In this document: positions 49,289 through 58,564 of the stretch, piece after piece
Layout: every line of letters begins with the position of its first letter
Position numbering within the stretch: the stretch's first letter is position 1
Source of the DNA: Paenibacillus rigui
Lineage (GTDB): Bacteria; Bacillota; Bacilli; Paenibacillales; NBRC-103111
NCBI RefSeq assembly: GCF_002234615.1
Contig: NZ_NMQW01000025.1
Span: forward strand, 1-64,000
Reading direction: 5' to 3'
DNA length: 64,000 nt
Program-made: the position numbers and the translations under genes
Notes under the pieces: generated by a model
The model's database searches: none
What the model was told of the DNA's origin: nothing
Seen by the model: only the letters and a program-made list of their open reading frames with translations

Positions 49289-49506
49289 GGCAATCCACTC
49301 TTTCCTTCGAAGAATAGGTGCATTGGGGCCTACTGTAGTAGATGCGGCACAGCCTGATATGGCATGGGCGGATGCCTGGCTATGCAAGGCAAAGTCCTTC
49401 AGCTGTAGTTATCGATGTTGAATCTTCGTTATATCAACCCCAACATGCATGAAGTAAGCTAGTTATAGAAAAAGTAACGCCTATATAACTACTTCGGGAG
49501 GTCGCT

Positions 49507-50838
49507 ATGAAACAATCATGGAATCGTTGGGTAGGTGCAGGAACGGCCGTTATGATGGCAGCGGCGTTGGCTGCAGGCTGCGGAAATGCAAGCGAGAAGC
49601 CGGCGGACTCAAATACGAAAGCGGCGGCAGGCAAGCCGTTTGAAGGCAAGAGCATTACACTGGTTACCGCAAACCATCCTTGGGGCGAAGCGATTAAGCC
49701 GCTGCTTCCCGAGTTTGAAGCGGCTACCGGAATGAAGGTCAATATCCAGAGCTTTTTCGAGGATCAGCTGACTCAGAAGCTGACCGTTCAGTTCACCTCC
49801 GGCTCGGCGACACCGGACGTCTTCATGTACCGGCCGCTGCAGGAGGGCAAATTATTCTTCAAGAACGGCTGGGTACAGCCTCTGGATGATTATGCGAAGA
49901 AAGACGCGGCATACGATTTCAACGATTTCTCCAAATCGGCTGTAGGTACCGCAACGGTGGATGGCAAGCTGGCCGGGATTCCGATCATTACGGAGCAGGA
50001 AATTTTGTATTACCGCAAGGACTTGCTGCAAAAAGCGGGCATCAGCGTTCCTAAAACAATCGATGAGCTGGTAGCGGCGGTCAAGAAGCTGCACGACCCC
50101 AAAAATGAAATGTACGGCTTTGTGGCCCGGGGCCAGCGCTCACCGCTCGTGACCCAGGTATCCTCCTTCCTTTACTCCGAGGGCGGCGACTTCCTGAAGG
50201 GCGACAAGGCGACGATTAATACGCCGGAAGCGGTTAAAGCGTTTACGACGTACGGAACGCTGCTGAAGGATTACGGCCCTCCGGGTGTGCTGAACATGTC
50301 CTGGCCGCAAGCGATCGGAATTTTCGCGCAAGGTAAGGTGGCGTTCTACACCGATGCGAACTCGATCTACCAGAACGCAACGGATAAAGAAAAATCGAAG
50401 GTGGCCGATCAAGTGGGCTTTGCCCCGTTCCCTGCAGGCAAGGATGGCTCCAAGCCGTATAACATCACTTCGTGGGGATTGGCAATGAATTCGAAGGCGG
50501 CCAATAAAGACGCGGCATGGGAGTTCATCAAGTGGGCGACCAGCAAGGACGTTGTGTTGAAAACGCAGCAAAAAGGCAACCCCGGCGCCCGCGCTTCCGT
50601 GTGGGATAAACCGGAAGGCACGACAGGCTTCCCGGCCGAGCTGGTTCCTGTAATCAAGGAAAGCGCCAAAGGCGGCGTCGACCATGACCGTCCGACGGTT
50701 ATCAGCGTAGGCGAAGCACGCGACGCGGTAGGCGAGATTGTTCAGAAGGTGATGGCAGGCGATACGAATATCCAGGAAGTGGCGGATAAAGCGAATCAGG
50801 CGCTGCAAGCGATTATCGATAAAGACAAAACCAAATAA
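49507..50838 (+). CDS. ABC sugar importer, substrate-binding lipoprotein
   Basis: A 443-residue lipoprotein precursor: signal peptide ending in lipobox LAAGC (Cys25), then an SBP_bac family 1 protein (FEGKSITLVTANHPWGEAIK, TPDVFMYRPLQEGKLFF, AGIPIITEQEILYYRKDLLQ). It is the first gene of the second importer cluster. GGGAGG precedes the ATG. The relationship to the binding proteins in the first cluster is distant. Substrate unknown. Confidence 0.92.
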   Translation: MKQSWNRWVGAGTAVMMAAALAAGCGNASEKPADSNTKAAAGKPFEGKSITLVTANHPWGEAIKPLLPEFEAATGMKVNIQSFFEDQLTQKLTVQFTSGSATPDVFMYRPLQEGKLFFKNGWVQPLDDYAKKDAAYDFNDFSKSAVGTATVDGKLAGIPIITEQEILYYRKDLLQKAGISVPKTIDELVAAVKKLHDPKNEMYGFVARGQRSPLVTQVSSFLYSEGGDFLKGDKATINTPEAVKAFTTYGTLLKDYGPPGVLNMSWPQAIGIFAQGKVAFYTDANSIYQNATDKEKSKVADQVGFAPFPAGKDGSKPYNITSWGLAMNSKAANKDAAWEFIKWATSKDVVLKTQQKGNPGARASVWDKPEGTTGFPAELVPVIKESAKGGVDHDRPTVISVGEARDAVGEIVQKVMAGDTNIQEVADKANQALQAIIDKDKTK

Positions 50839-50915
50839 GATCAGAATGGTTCAGCTTCCATCAAGCTCTTAGACATTCAGACAGGGTGAACCAACACGGG
50901 CTGTAAGCCCGGTCT

Positions 50916-50955
50916 GCATCAACAGGGGTCATTCCAAGGATGACCCTTTTGATGC
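50916..50955 (+). terminator. Attenuator-like hairpin between binding protein and permeases
   Basis: GCATCAA/TTGATGC outer arms enclose GGGTCAT/ATGACCC, followed by TTTT inside the stem end. It sits 78 bases after the binding-protein stop and 30 bases before the permease ATG; partial termination here would give more binding protein than permease. Confidence 0.6.
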
Positions 50956-50984
50956 TCGAAGCACAAAGAAAGGGTGAACGTTTC

Positions 50985-51866
50985 ATGCGGTACAACTGGT
51001 TCGACCGGAACTTGAAGTGGATTTATACGCTTCCGGCAGTATTGTTCGTGCTGCTGATGATGCTGTTTCCGATTATATACACGGTTCGGATCAGCTTTTA
51101 TGAGTGGAGCATGTCGGCTACGACACCTCCCCAATGGGTAGGGATAAGCAACTATTTGGCGCTGTTCAAGGATGAGCGGTTCTGGCATGCGGTAGGCTCC
51201 ACCTTTTATTTCACGATTGCGGCGCTTCTGTTTGAAGTCGTGCTTGGCATTGCTATTGCGATTCTGCTGTCCAGGCAGTTCCGCGGGAAAAATATCGTGA
51301 AAACGATATTCCTGCTCCCGATGGTCGCAACACCGGTAGCGATGGGCTTGGTATGGATGCTGATCTACGAGCCGACGATCGGTGTCGCCAATCTGATGCT
51401 GAAATCGCTCGGCTTCAAGCCCCTCCTATGGCTGGCTTCGACATCGCAGGTTATTCCGTCGCTCGTTATTATCGACATCTGGGAATGGACGCCGATGATC
51501 GCGCTGATCGTCATGGCGGGCTTGGCCACGCTGCCGACCGATCCTTACGAAGCCGCCGATGTGGACGGGGCAAGCCGGTGGAAGAAATTCACCGCGATTA
51601 CGCTGCCGCTGCTCAGACCGACAATTATCGTCGCCGCAATGCTTCGGCTGATCGATGTTTTGAAAACGTTTGATATTATTTACGCCACCACGCAGGGCGG
51701 GCCGAACTTCGCATCCGAGACGTTGAACCTGTACGGCTATGTGCTGGGCTTCCAGTACTTTAAGCTGGGTATGGCGTCCTCGCTGCTGGTCATTTTCTTT
51801 GCGATTGTGATGGCGTTGACATTGTTTATGATTTGGATGCGGAAGCGACTGGAGGGAGCGTCATGA
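50985..51866 (+). CDS. ABC sugar importer permease (MsmF/UgpA-like)
   Basis: A 293-residue, six-helix permease beginning WIYTLPAVLFVLLMMLFPII. The EAA loop is YEAADVDGASRWKKFTAITL. ATG 50985 follows AAAGGGTG; an in-frame ATG at 50940 lies inside the attenuator hairpin. Its end overlaps the next permease (ATGA). Confidence 0.9.
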   Translation: MRYNWFDRNLKWIYTLPAVLFVLLMMLFPIIYTVRISFYEWSMSATTPPQWVGISNYLALFKDERFWHAVGSTFYFTIAALLFEVVLGIAIAILLSRQFRGKNIVKTIFLLPMVATPVAMGLVWMLIYEPTIGVANLMLKSLGFKPLLWLASTSQVIPSLVIIDIWEWTPMIALIVMAGLATLPTDPYEAADVDGASRWKKFTAITLPLLRPTIIVAAMLRLIDVLKTFDIIYATTQGGPNFASETLNLYGYVLGFQYFKLGMASSLLVIFFAIVMALTLFMIWMRKRLEGAS

Positions 51867-52678
51867 AGAAGAACAAAGGAATGAACCTGCTGAATACCGT
51901 GCTGACGTTTATTGTTCTGCTCGTCTTCGCGTTCCCTTTTATTTGGATGCTGCTCGCCTCCTTCAAGACACAGGCGCAGATCATGTCGACGGATCAATTT
52001 TTCATCTTCACCCCGACTACGAAAAATTACACCAGCGTGTTCAAAGAGTATGATTTCATGAAATTTATTTGGAACAGCTTGATTGTCGCGCTCGGCTCAA
52101 CCCTGTTCTCGTTAATTCTAGGTCTTCCGGCCGCCTACGCGATTGCCCGGCATCACCTGCATAAGCTTGGACTTATTATTCTTGTGGCGCGGATCATTCC
52201 GGGGATTACCTTCCTGATCCCATGGTTCATTTTATTTTCCAAAATTAATCTCGTCGATACGTATACCGCTCTGATTTTAAGTCATATGCTCGTGGGGCTT
52301 CCGTTTATTATTTGGATCATGATCTCGTTCTTCGAGGCGCTGCCTACAGAAATTGAGGAAGCGGGCTTAATCGACGGCTGCACGCACCATCAAGTGTTTA
52401 CGCGGATTATTTTGCCGATTTCCGGACCGGGGGTCATTACTTCGTCGCTGCTGTCGTTTATTTTCTCCTGGAACAATTTTATGTTTTCCATTATTTTGGC
52501 AGGAGACAAGACGAAGACGCTGCCGATTGCCGTATTTAACTTTATGTCGTATTCCGAGATCAACTGGGGCGCTTTGATGGCCGCGGCTTGCATTATTACG
52601 CTGCCGGTGCTGATTATCGCGCTGCTCGCGCAACGCTATATTGTCAGCGGGTTGGCTGCAGGTGCCGTAAAAGGGTAA
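51863..52678 (+). CDS. ABC sugar importer permease (MsmG/UgpE-like)
   Basis: A 271-residue, six-helix permease: FIVLLVFAFPFIWMLLASFK at the start and the EAA loop IEEAGLIDGCTHHQVFTRII. The ATG overlaps the upstream stop by 4 bases. No ATPase gene is linked. Confidence 0.9.
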   Translation: MKKNKGMNLLNTVLTFIVLLVFAFPFIWMLLASFKTQAQIMSTDQFFIFTPTTKNYTSVFKEYDFMKFIWNSLIVALGSTLFSLILGLPAAYAIARHHLHKLGLIILVARIIPGITFLIPWFILFSKINLVDTYTALILSHMLVGLPFIIWIMISFFEALPTEIEEAGLIDGCTHHQVFTRIILPISGPGVITSSLLSFIFSWNNFMFSIILAGDKTKTLPIAVFNFMSYSEINWGALMAAACIITLPVLIIALLAQRYIVSGLAAGAVKG

Positions 52679-52728
52679 AATAAGTACCATTGCGTAAACA
52701 CAGCAGGAGATGAAGGAGGCCAACGAGG

Positions 52729-54486
52729 ATGAAGCTGCCGTACAGATTAAATATTTTCAGCAAAATCGTGGTTGTGCTGCTTGTCCTCCTGCTGCCGGTA
52801 CTGGTGCTGTATACGCTCTCCAATCGGACGACGAATCAAGTGGTTCAGGATCAGATCCAGACCTCGAACCTGAACCAGCTGTCTTTTTTCCTGCATCAGC
52901 TGGATTCGCATATCGAAAATTTATCGATGTTCCCCGTCATTCTGGCGAACGATCCTTACATTCGGGAATTTATCGATAAGACAGGCGCCTCTCTGTCCGA
53001 TCCGATGAAGGCAGAGGCTCGACTGACCGAAAAGCTCAGCCTGCAAAGCGTCTCCAGCGGCTGGTCGAACGATTTGACACTGGTGGTTCCTGGGGAGCGG
53101 AAGGTCGTTTCCTCCAGCATTTATATGAACGGAACCGGGACATGGGCCTGGGAGGATCCGATTCATTCCACCTGGACCTACGGATTCGACAGCTCGAGAG
53201 GAACACGGATGGGGACGTTTATCCGCGAAATTACCGAGCCTGCGAACGCCAAGAGCGTGAAACAAGCGAATGCGGTATTTGAAGTCAGATTTCCGGTGCA
53301 AAATATAAGCGACCTGCTGGATATTTACAAGAAGGATAAAGAAAGCGATCCCTTCTTATACTATCCGGGGTATAGCCCGATTTTTAACAGCACGTCTTCC
53401 AAAGCGATGGTGGATCAGCTTCTCCATCAGCTGGGAGGCGTGCCTTTAAACGATATAGGCCAGCGGGAGCTTGTGATCGAGGGGCAGGAATATTTGGTCA
53501 GCTACGTCAAATCGACGCAGCTCGGCTGGTATTTGATCGATTACGTGCCGGTGGAGAAAATGTTGTCTCCTATTACGAAGACAAGCCATTTGTTCTATAT
53601 CTCACTTGGACTGCTGCTGGCGCTCAGCGTGGTGGCCTCCTTCTTATTGTACCGGAATGTGCAGATCCCTCTCGTTCAGGTCATTCGCAGCGTACAAAAA
53701 ATGAAGCGGGGTGACCTGTCCGCACGGATTGAATACCGGTCCAAAAATGAATTCGATTATTTAATTCAGCATTTCAATGAAATGGCCGGCCAAATTCAAG
53801 TGCTGGTGGAGGATGTGTATGCCGAAAAAATCCGCTCGCGCGAAGCGACGCTGAAGCAGCTGCAATCCCAGATCCATCCGCATTTTCTCTATAATTCCTT
53901 GTTCTTTATTATCAATTCGGCCGAGCTGGAAGACCGGGAAGCCGTGGTTGCGATGGCTCACAATTTGGCTGAGTTTTACCGATATACCACACGAGTCGAG
54001 AATCAGTCCGTCCGGCTGAAGGATGAGCTGGATATGGTGCGGAACTACTTGAATATCCAAAATTTGCGGATGCAGCGGCTGGAGTATCAGATCGACGTTC
54101 CGGAGGCTATGCTCGGAGAGCTCGTGCCGCGTCTTATTCTTCAGCCTCTGGTGGAGAACGCTATCGTTCATGGGATTGAAGCCCGGATGGGGGGCGGGCG
54201 TATCCGAATTACCGGCGAACAGACCGACGAGCGGAACCGGCTTATTGTCGAAGACAATGGCAAAGGCTTGAGCGATCCGGAGCTGCAGCAGCTTAGGGCC
54301 AGACTGCAGGAGCCGATGAGCGAGGAGATTGGCTGCGGCACGTGGAATGTACACCACCGGCTGTATTATCAGTTCGGGGAAGGCTCGGAGCTGAGCTTCC
54401 GGCATGCCGAAGGCGGCGGCCTTCGGGTCATGCTCACCTGGAACCGGGAGCGGAAGCTGCCGATGCAAGGAGACGATACGTTGTGA
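52729..54486 (+). CDS. YesM-type sensor histidine kinase
   Basis: A 585-residue kinase: membrane helix 1 at 13-33, extracytoplasmic region 34-285, helix 2 at 286-308, HAMP 308-360, His_kinase motif QIHPHFLYNSLFF (His near residue 386) and HATPase_c (LVENAIVHGIEARMGGGRIR, VEDNGKGL, GTWNVHHRLYYQFGEGSELS). GAAGGAGG precedes the ATG. It lies directly after the importer genes and before its response regulator, so it probably senses the imported sugar. Confidence 0.92.
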   Translation: MKLPYRLNIFSKIVVVLLVLLLPVLVLYTLSNRTTNQVVQDQIQTSNLNQLSFFLHQLDSHIENLSMFPVILANDPYIREFIDKTGASLSDPMKAEARLTEKLSLQSVSSGWSNDLTLVVPGERKVVSSSIYMNGTGTWAWEDPIHSTWTYGFDSSRGTRMGTFIREITEPANAKSVKQANAVFEVRFPVQNISDLLDIYKKDKESDPFLYYPGYSPIFNSTSSKAMVDQLLHQLGGVPLNDIGQRELVIEGQEYLVSYVKSTQLGWYLIDYVPVEKMLSPITKTSHLFYISLGLLLALSVVASFLLYRNVQIPLVQVIRSVQKMKRGDLSARIEYRSKNEFDYLIQHFNEMAGQIQVLVEDVYAEKIRSREATLKQLQSQIHPHFLYNSLFFIINSAELEDREAVVAMAHNLAEFYRYTTRVENQSVRLKDELDMVRNYLNIQNLRMQRLEYQIDVPEAMLGELVPRLILQPLVENAIVHGIEARMGGGRIRITGEQTDERNRLIVEDNGKGLSDPELQQLRARLQEPMSEEIGCGTWNVHHRLYYQFGEGSELSFRHAEGGGLRVMLTWNRERKLPMQGDDTL

Positions 54487-54649
54487 GCAGCGGCCGGGAG
54501 GCCGGGAGGCCGGGTACTGGAATCCCGCGGGAGGCCAACCAGAGAGAGCTTTCAATTCAACAGCGATGAACAGAGCAGGCGCCGTCTAGGGGCAGGCAAA
54601 ACGCTGCGGAGTCTGACAAAAGCAGGATGTACAGCAGGGAGGGACAAGC

Positions 54650-56266
54650 ATGGTTCAGCTTTTGCTCGTCGATGACGAGGTTCATGTCGTAGAGCGCTTC
54701 TCCGCCACGATCGATTGGAAGGCGGAGGGAATCGATCAGGTATACAAGGCGTATTCGGCTGTGGAAGCCTTGGCGCTGCTGGAGCAGTTCTCCATCGACA
54801 TCGTCATTACCGATATTCAAATGCCGGGCATGTCCGGACTCCAGCTTATTGCCGAAATCGACCGCCGCTGGCAGAAGACGAAGTGCATTTTGCTGTCAGG
54901 CTACTCGGATTTCAATTACGCGAAGGAAGCGATTCAGTACCAGACCGAGGACTATTTGCTGAAGCCGGTGACGGAAAAAGACTTGGTCGACACGGTTCGC
55001 CGGGTGAAGGACAAGCTCACCAAGGAGTGGGAGGAAGTGCTGTCCAAGCAGCGGCTGACCTACACGCTGAAGGAAAACCTGTCGCTCTTGCGGGCGAATC
55101 TGCTGAACGATCTGCTGCAAGGCCGCAAATTTGCCGAGTCGTCGCTTCGCGACAAAATGCAAATGCTGGAGCTATCCGACTACCACGGGCGCTCCTTTGT
55201 GGTGATGATGGTTCGGCTGGAGGAATATTTCCTGCAGTATGACGCACACAGTCTGTCCCTTCTGGAATATGCGATCGGCAACATGGTCGAGGAGCTGTAC
55301 GGCGAACGCTATGATACCTGGTATACGAAGGATGCGCATGATTACCTGGTGTTCGTCATGCTCGGCAAGCAGGAGGACGGGGACCAGGAGGGCGCTGGCT
55401 GGGTGGAGCGGACAGCCTCGTCCCTGCAATCGGCTGTGAAGACGTACCTGAAAGGGAAAATTTCCATTCTGATCAGCAGCCAGGGGCAGTTTCCCGGTGA
55501 TCTGACCTCACTGTATGACCGGTCTGTGGCCGTCTTTCGCAGGCGGATCGGGAACGAGCACGAGCTGTTCATGCGTCTGGACGATGCTCCGGTGGAGACA
55601 GCCATTCAATCGCTGCCGAGCCTGTACGAGCCTCCGACGCTTATTCATTTGCTGGAGGCCGCACGGTGGGAGCAGATCGAGCAGAAGCTGAACGCAGCGC
55701 TGGAGCAGCTGGAGAGCCGGTATCCGGAATCGCAGGAGCATCTGCTGGAGATGTATTTTTCCATCGCTTCGGCCTATACTTATATCGCCCATAAGAACGG
55801 AAAGCAATTGTCAGATCTGCTTGGCACGGATTACGACAAGCTGACCGAAGGCCATCCGTTTCGTTCGGTCAACCTGCTTCGGGAATGGTCCCTTCGTACG
55901 CTGCACGGGATCAAGGCGGACATGGATCAGGAGACGAAGGACTCCCGCACACGGCTCATCAACGAGATCCGGCAGGTGATTGACCGGAAAATTTCCGATG
56001 ACGTTTCCTTACAGACGATCGCTGAGCATGTGCACCTGCACCCGGTGTATGTGTCCAAGATTTATAAGCTGGAGACGGGGGATAACCTGAGTGACTACAT
56101 TCATACCGTGCGCATGGAAAGGGCGGAGTATTTGCTCAAAAACAGCCCGAACAAAATATACGAAATCGCGGCCCAGCTCGGGTATCAGCGGCCGCATTCG
56201 TTCAACCATGCGTTCAAAAAGCATTTCGGCATGACGCCGCAGGAATATAGAGACCAATTTTCGTAG
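54650..56266 (+). CDS. YesN-type response regulator (REC + AraC helix-turn-helix)
   Basis: A 538-residue regulator: receiver 1-120 (LLVDDEVHVVERF, phospho-acceptor Asp in IVITDIQMPGMSG, Lys in YLLKPVTEKDL), a long middle region of about 300 residues, and an AraC-type DNA-binding domain at 435-538 (TIAEHVHLHPVYVSKIYKLE, AAQLGYQRPHSFNHAFKKHF). GGGAGGGAC precedes the ATG. 163 bases separate it from the kinase stop. It should activate the importer operon. Confidence 0.92.
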   Translation: MVQLLLVDDEVHVVERFSATIDWKAEGIDQVYKAYSAVEALALLEQFSIDIVITDIQMPGMSGLQLIAEIDRRWQKTKCILLSGYSDFNYAKEAIQYQTEDYLLKPVTEKDLVDTVRRVKDKLTKEWEEVLSKQRLTYTLKENLSLLRANLLNDLLQGRKFAESSLRDKMQMLELSDYHGRSFVVMMVRLEEYFLQYDAHSLSLLEYAIGNMVEELYGERYDTWYTKDAHDYLVFVMLGKQEDGDQEGAGWVERTASSLQSAVKTYLKGKISILISSQGQFPGDLTSLYDRSVAVFRRRIGNEHELFMRLDDAPVETAIQSLPSLYEPPTLIHLLEAARWEQIEQKLNAALEQLESRYPESQEHLLEMYFSIASAYTYIAHKNGKQLSDLLGTDYDKLTEGHPFRSVNLLREWSLRTLHGIKADMDQETKDSRTRLINEIRQVIDRKISDDVSLQTIAEHVHLHPVYVSKIYKLETGDNLSDYIHTVRMERAEYLLKNSPNKIYEIAAQLGYQRPHSFNHAFKKHFGMTPQEYRDQFS

Positions 56267-56400
56267 AAACTCGACAAAATTAGTAGATGATGCGTGAGTA
56301 ACCCTCACAAATGACGGGCGCGCCCCGAATTGGTTAGTAAACCTGATAAACGGTACGCCCCCCCAAGATGACGGCCGTTTATCCATGGAGAACCTACATA

Positions 56401-56415
56401 TGGGAAGCGTTCCCA
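56401..56415. promoter_or_regulatory. cre-like palindrome before the surface-protein gene
   Basis: TGGGAA-GCG-TTCCCA, close to CcpA-site consensus, 23 bases before the start codon and overlapping the leader. Confidence 0.45.
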
Positions 56416-56437
56416 AAAACCACTCAAAGGAGACATA

Positions 56438-57304
56438 ATGATGAAAACAAACAAACCATGGTTGATCGCGGCATCCTGCCTCGTAGCAACAAGCCTTATG
56501 GCTGGGTCGGCATTGGCCGCTAAACCGGAGGATGCAGGCAATGCAGGGAAGAAGCCGGAAGCAGCGGTTCAAGTCAAAGCGGAGGTGAAGGAACTGAAGG
56601 TGAAGCTGGACACGGAAGCTTCGGTTACCTCCAGCACTTATGACGGCAATGGCCATAAAGGCTACAGAGGGCTTCTGAATGCTCTGGATAATGTAAAAGA
56701 CAGACCGGCGGGACCTGTAATCGCTGATCTGCTGCTGAACAAATACGGCGCAAAGCTTAGCGACGAGCAAAAGGCGGCACTGGAAGCATTAACCGAGAAA
56801 GACCAAGCGTTGTCCAACGTAGCGGATATTTTGGATGAGCAAGGCAGTGTAACCGATGCGGTGTATGTTCAGAAGGATGCCATTAAAGCAAACCTGAAAA
56901 ACATCGATTCCTACAAAAAGCTCGGCAAGCTGTACGATAAGCTTGGAAAAAAAGGCGTGAAATTGTATGTGAACGGTGAAGAGCCTACAGTTGAAGTGGC
57001 TCCATTCATCCGTGACGGCAGCACGCTGGTTCCTTTCCGTGCAATCTCCGAGGCGTTGAAAGCGGAAGTGAGCTGGAATGCCGAAGAACGTTCCGTTACC
57101 GTGACACGCGACGGAATTACCGTGAAGCTGTTCATCGATAGCGCAAAGGCTTATGTAGACGGCAAAGAAGTGACCCTGGAAGTGCCTGCAGCGATTGTGG
57201 ACGGCAACACGGTCGTACCGGTCCGCTTCGTGAGTGAAGCTCTGAAAGCTGCTGTCAATTGGGAAAGTGAATCCCAATCCGTGATCATTACGGAAGATAA
57301 ATAA
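56438..57304 (+). CDS. Secreted copper-amine-oxidase-N-like domain protein
   Basis: A 288-residue exported protein: signal peptide ending SALAA near residue 28, a Lys/Glu/Ala-rich helical middle (30-165), and a Cu_amine_oxidN1-type stalk domain 170-288 (KLYVNGEEPTVEVAPFIRDG, STLVPFRAISEALKAEVSWN, VVPVRFVSEALKAAVNWESE). This domain is a frequent cell-surface module in Paenibacillus, unrelated to oxidase activity here. AAAGGAGACAT precedes two adjacent ATGs. Role unknown; surface attachment is likely. Confidence 0.85.
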   Translation: MMKTNKPWLIAASCLVATSLMAGSALAAKPEDAGNAGKKPEAAVQVKAEVKELKVKLDTEASVTSSTYDGNGHKGYRGLLNALDNVKDRPAGPVIADLLLNKYGAKLSDEQKAALEALTEKDQALSNVADILDEQGSVTDAVYVQKDAIKANLKNIDSYKKLGKLYDKLGKKGVKLYVNGEEPTVEVAPFIRDGSTLVPFRAISEALKAEVSWNAEERSVTVTRDGITVKLFIDSAKAYVDGKEVTLEVPAAIVDGNTVVPVRFVSEALKAAVNWESESQSVIITEDK

Positions 57305-57316
57305 TAGTATTTGAAA

Positions 57317-57359
57317 GACGCCTCCAAACCCGCTGTATGCGGGGATGGAGGCGTCTTTT
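57317..57359 (+). terminator. Terminator of the surface-protein gene
   Basis: Stem GACGCCTCC/GGAGGCGTC with an inner CCCGC/GCGGG pairing, followed by TTTT. Confidence 0.85.
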
Positions 57360-57374
57360 GTGCATCCAAATGAG

Positions 57375-57394
57375 GCCGGGTCAGCTGACCCGGC
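57375..57394. repeat. 20-bp perfect palindrome
   Basis: GCCGGGTCAG and its exact complement meet without a loop, 16 bases beyond the terminator, between convergent genes. The remaining sequence to 57553 is GC-rich and shows no gene. Confidence 0.6.
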
Positions 57395-57553
57395 TTGGGG
57401 ACGGCGGACACGCGCATGGATGTGGGGTTCGACCGACAGCCATGCAGAGCGACAACACGCGCCCGGGATTCGCGCGCGCTGGGAATGCTGTGCCCGTTCC
57501 CGGGGGTGGGCGGGCCGCTGCGTGGTCGGCAGGGTTCAGCTGCCGAAGGAGGA

Positions 57554-58045
57554 CTAGCCGTCCTTCGGATTCAGCTGCACGGCGGCTTGCTTGCCGCTCA
57601 GCTGAATGCCGCTCTGCTTCTGCCCGCATGGGGCGAGGTCACGCACCAGCCGCTCGAGCAGCTCCTTCGCCTGCGCGCCTTCCTTGCCCTGGATGCGCAC
57701 GGTCAGCAGCACGGCATCCCCTGCGCGCAGCAGGCGCTCCGCCTGGCTCTTCTTCGTCTCATAGTCATGCTCCTCGATGTGCGGCGTCAGCCGCAGCTCC
57801 TTCACCTTGGGCGGCTGCTCTCGCTTGCGTGCCTGCTGCTTCTCCTGCTGGGCTGCTTGCTTGGCTGCGCCGCGGCCGATCAGCCGGCAGGGCGGCGGGC
57901 TGCTCATGAGCGACTCGCAGACGAGATCGACCTTCAGCGCTTTGGCCATCGCCAGCGCTTCACGAGTCGGTACAATGCCGAGCTCCTCGCCGTCCACGCC
58001 GATCAGCAGCACCTCCGCCGCCTTGATTTTCTCGTTCATTATCAT
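57554..58045 (-). CDS. Orphan translation initiation factor IF-3 paralogue
   Basis: About 163 residues with both IF-3 domains: N-domain 1-60 (NEKIKAAEVLLIGVDGEELG, IVPTREALAMAKALKVDLVC) and C-domain 78-163 (KVKELRLTPHIEEHDYETKK, RAGDAVLLTVRIQGKE). The usual PPVCRIMDYGKY link is PPPCRLIGRGAAKQ, followed by a Gln/Lys/Arg linker, and the tail is shortened and altered. The housekeeping infC normally precedes rpmI and rplT, which are absent, so this is a second copy. Start at 58045 follows AGGTG by 9 bases. Divergent from a small unknown gene. Confidence 0.82.
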   Translation of the reverse strand: MIMNEKIKAAEVLLIGVDGEELGIVPTREALAMAKALKVDLVCESLMSSPPPCRLIGRGAAKQAAQQEKQQARKREQPPKVKELRLTPHIEEHDYETKKSQAERLLRAGDAVLLTVRIQGKEGAQAKELLERLVRDLAPCGQKQSGIQLSGKQAAVQLNPKDG

Positions 58046-58116
58046 TTGTGCAATCACCTGGACTTTCGATATAATGGTTCCATTCATTCGCATTTGTGCA
58101 AAGGGGCGTTTATGGC

Positions 58117-58422
58117 ATGAGCAACCGCAATAAAGAACTGGAGGAAGCGGTAATCCGCAACTACCAGCAGGAAGAAAATATGATGATCCTCGTTTTCGCC
58201 CAATGGTGCATCAATCACGGCTTGGACCCCGAAGCGCTGTACCGCCGCGCGTACCCGCATCAAGAGAACAACCTGCCCTTGGCACAGGCGCTTGAGCTGA
58301 CCGTGCCGAAGGAGGAAGCGGGAGAAATCGCAGACGACACGGTACTAGGCGTACTGTCGTTATTCGGCAATGAAGAGCTTGCTTTCATTGTAACGGAAGA
58401 AATAGGGAAACGGAATAAATAG
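58117..58422 (+). CDS. Small protein of unknown function
   Basis: A 101-residue acidic, helical protein (MSNRNKELEEAVIRNYQQEE, MMILVFAQWCINHGLDPEAL, DDTVLGVLSLFGNEELAFIV). No membrane segment or recognisable domain. AAGGGG lies 10 bases before ATG 58117. It is divergent from the IF-3 paralogue with only 71 bases between starts, so the two promoters overlap and common control is possible. Confidence 0.7.
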   Translation: MSNRNKELEEAVIRNYQQEENMMILVFAQWCINHGLDPEALYRRAYPHQENNLPLAQALELTVPKEEAGEIADDTVLGVLSLFGNEELAFIVTEEIGKRNK

Positions 58423-58462
58423 AAGGCAGACTGCCTGCTTCTTCATAGCGGCTAAACACTGC

Positions 58463-58564
58463 TTAGGGCTCGTTCCGATGACGGCTCAGGAGCGGCTTTA
58501 ATGAAAAAAACAATCCCGCCAAAAACAATCCGATCCCAATACCATGCCACACAATATCAAACAT
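58463..58564 (-). CDS. Small single-helix membrane peptide (33 residues)
   Basis: The minus strand encodes MFDIVWHGIGIGLFLAGLFF followed by SLKPLLSRHRNEP and a TAA stop. It has one membrane helix and a positively charged tail. AAGG lies 9 bases before the ATG at 58564; a further in-frame ATG three codons earlier touches the site. Small proteins of this shape are often missed in annotation. Moderate support only. Confidence 0.45.
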   Translation of the reverse strand: MFDIVWHGIGIGLFLAGLFFSLKPLLSRHRNEP

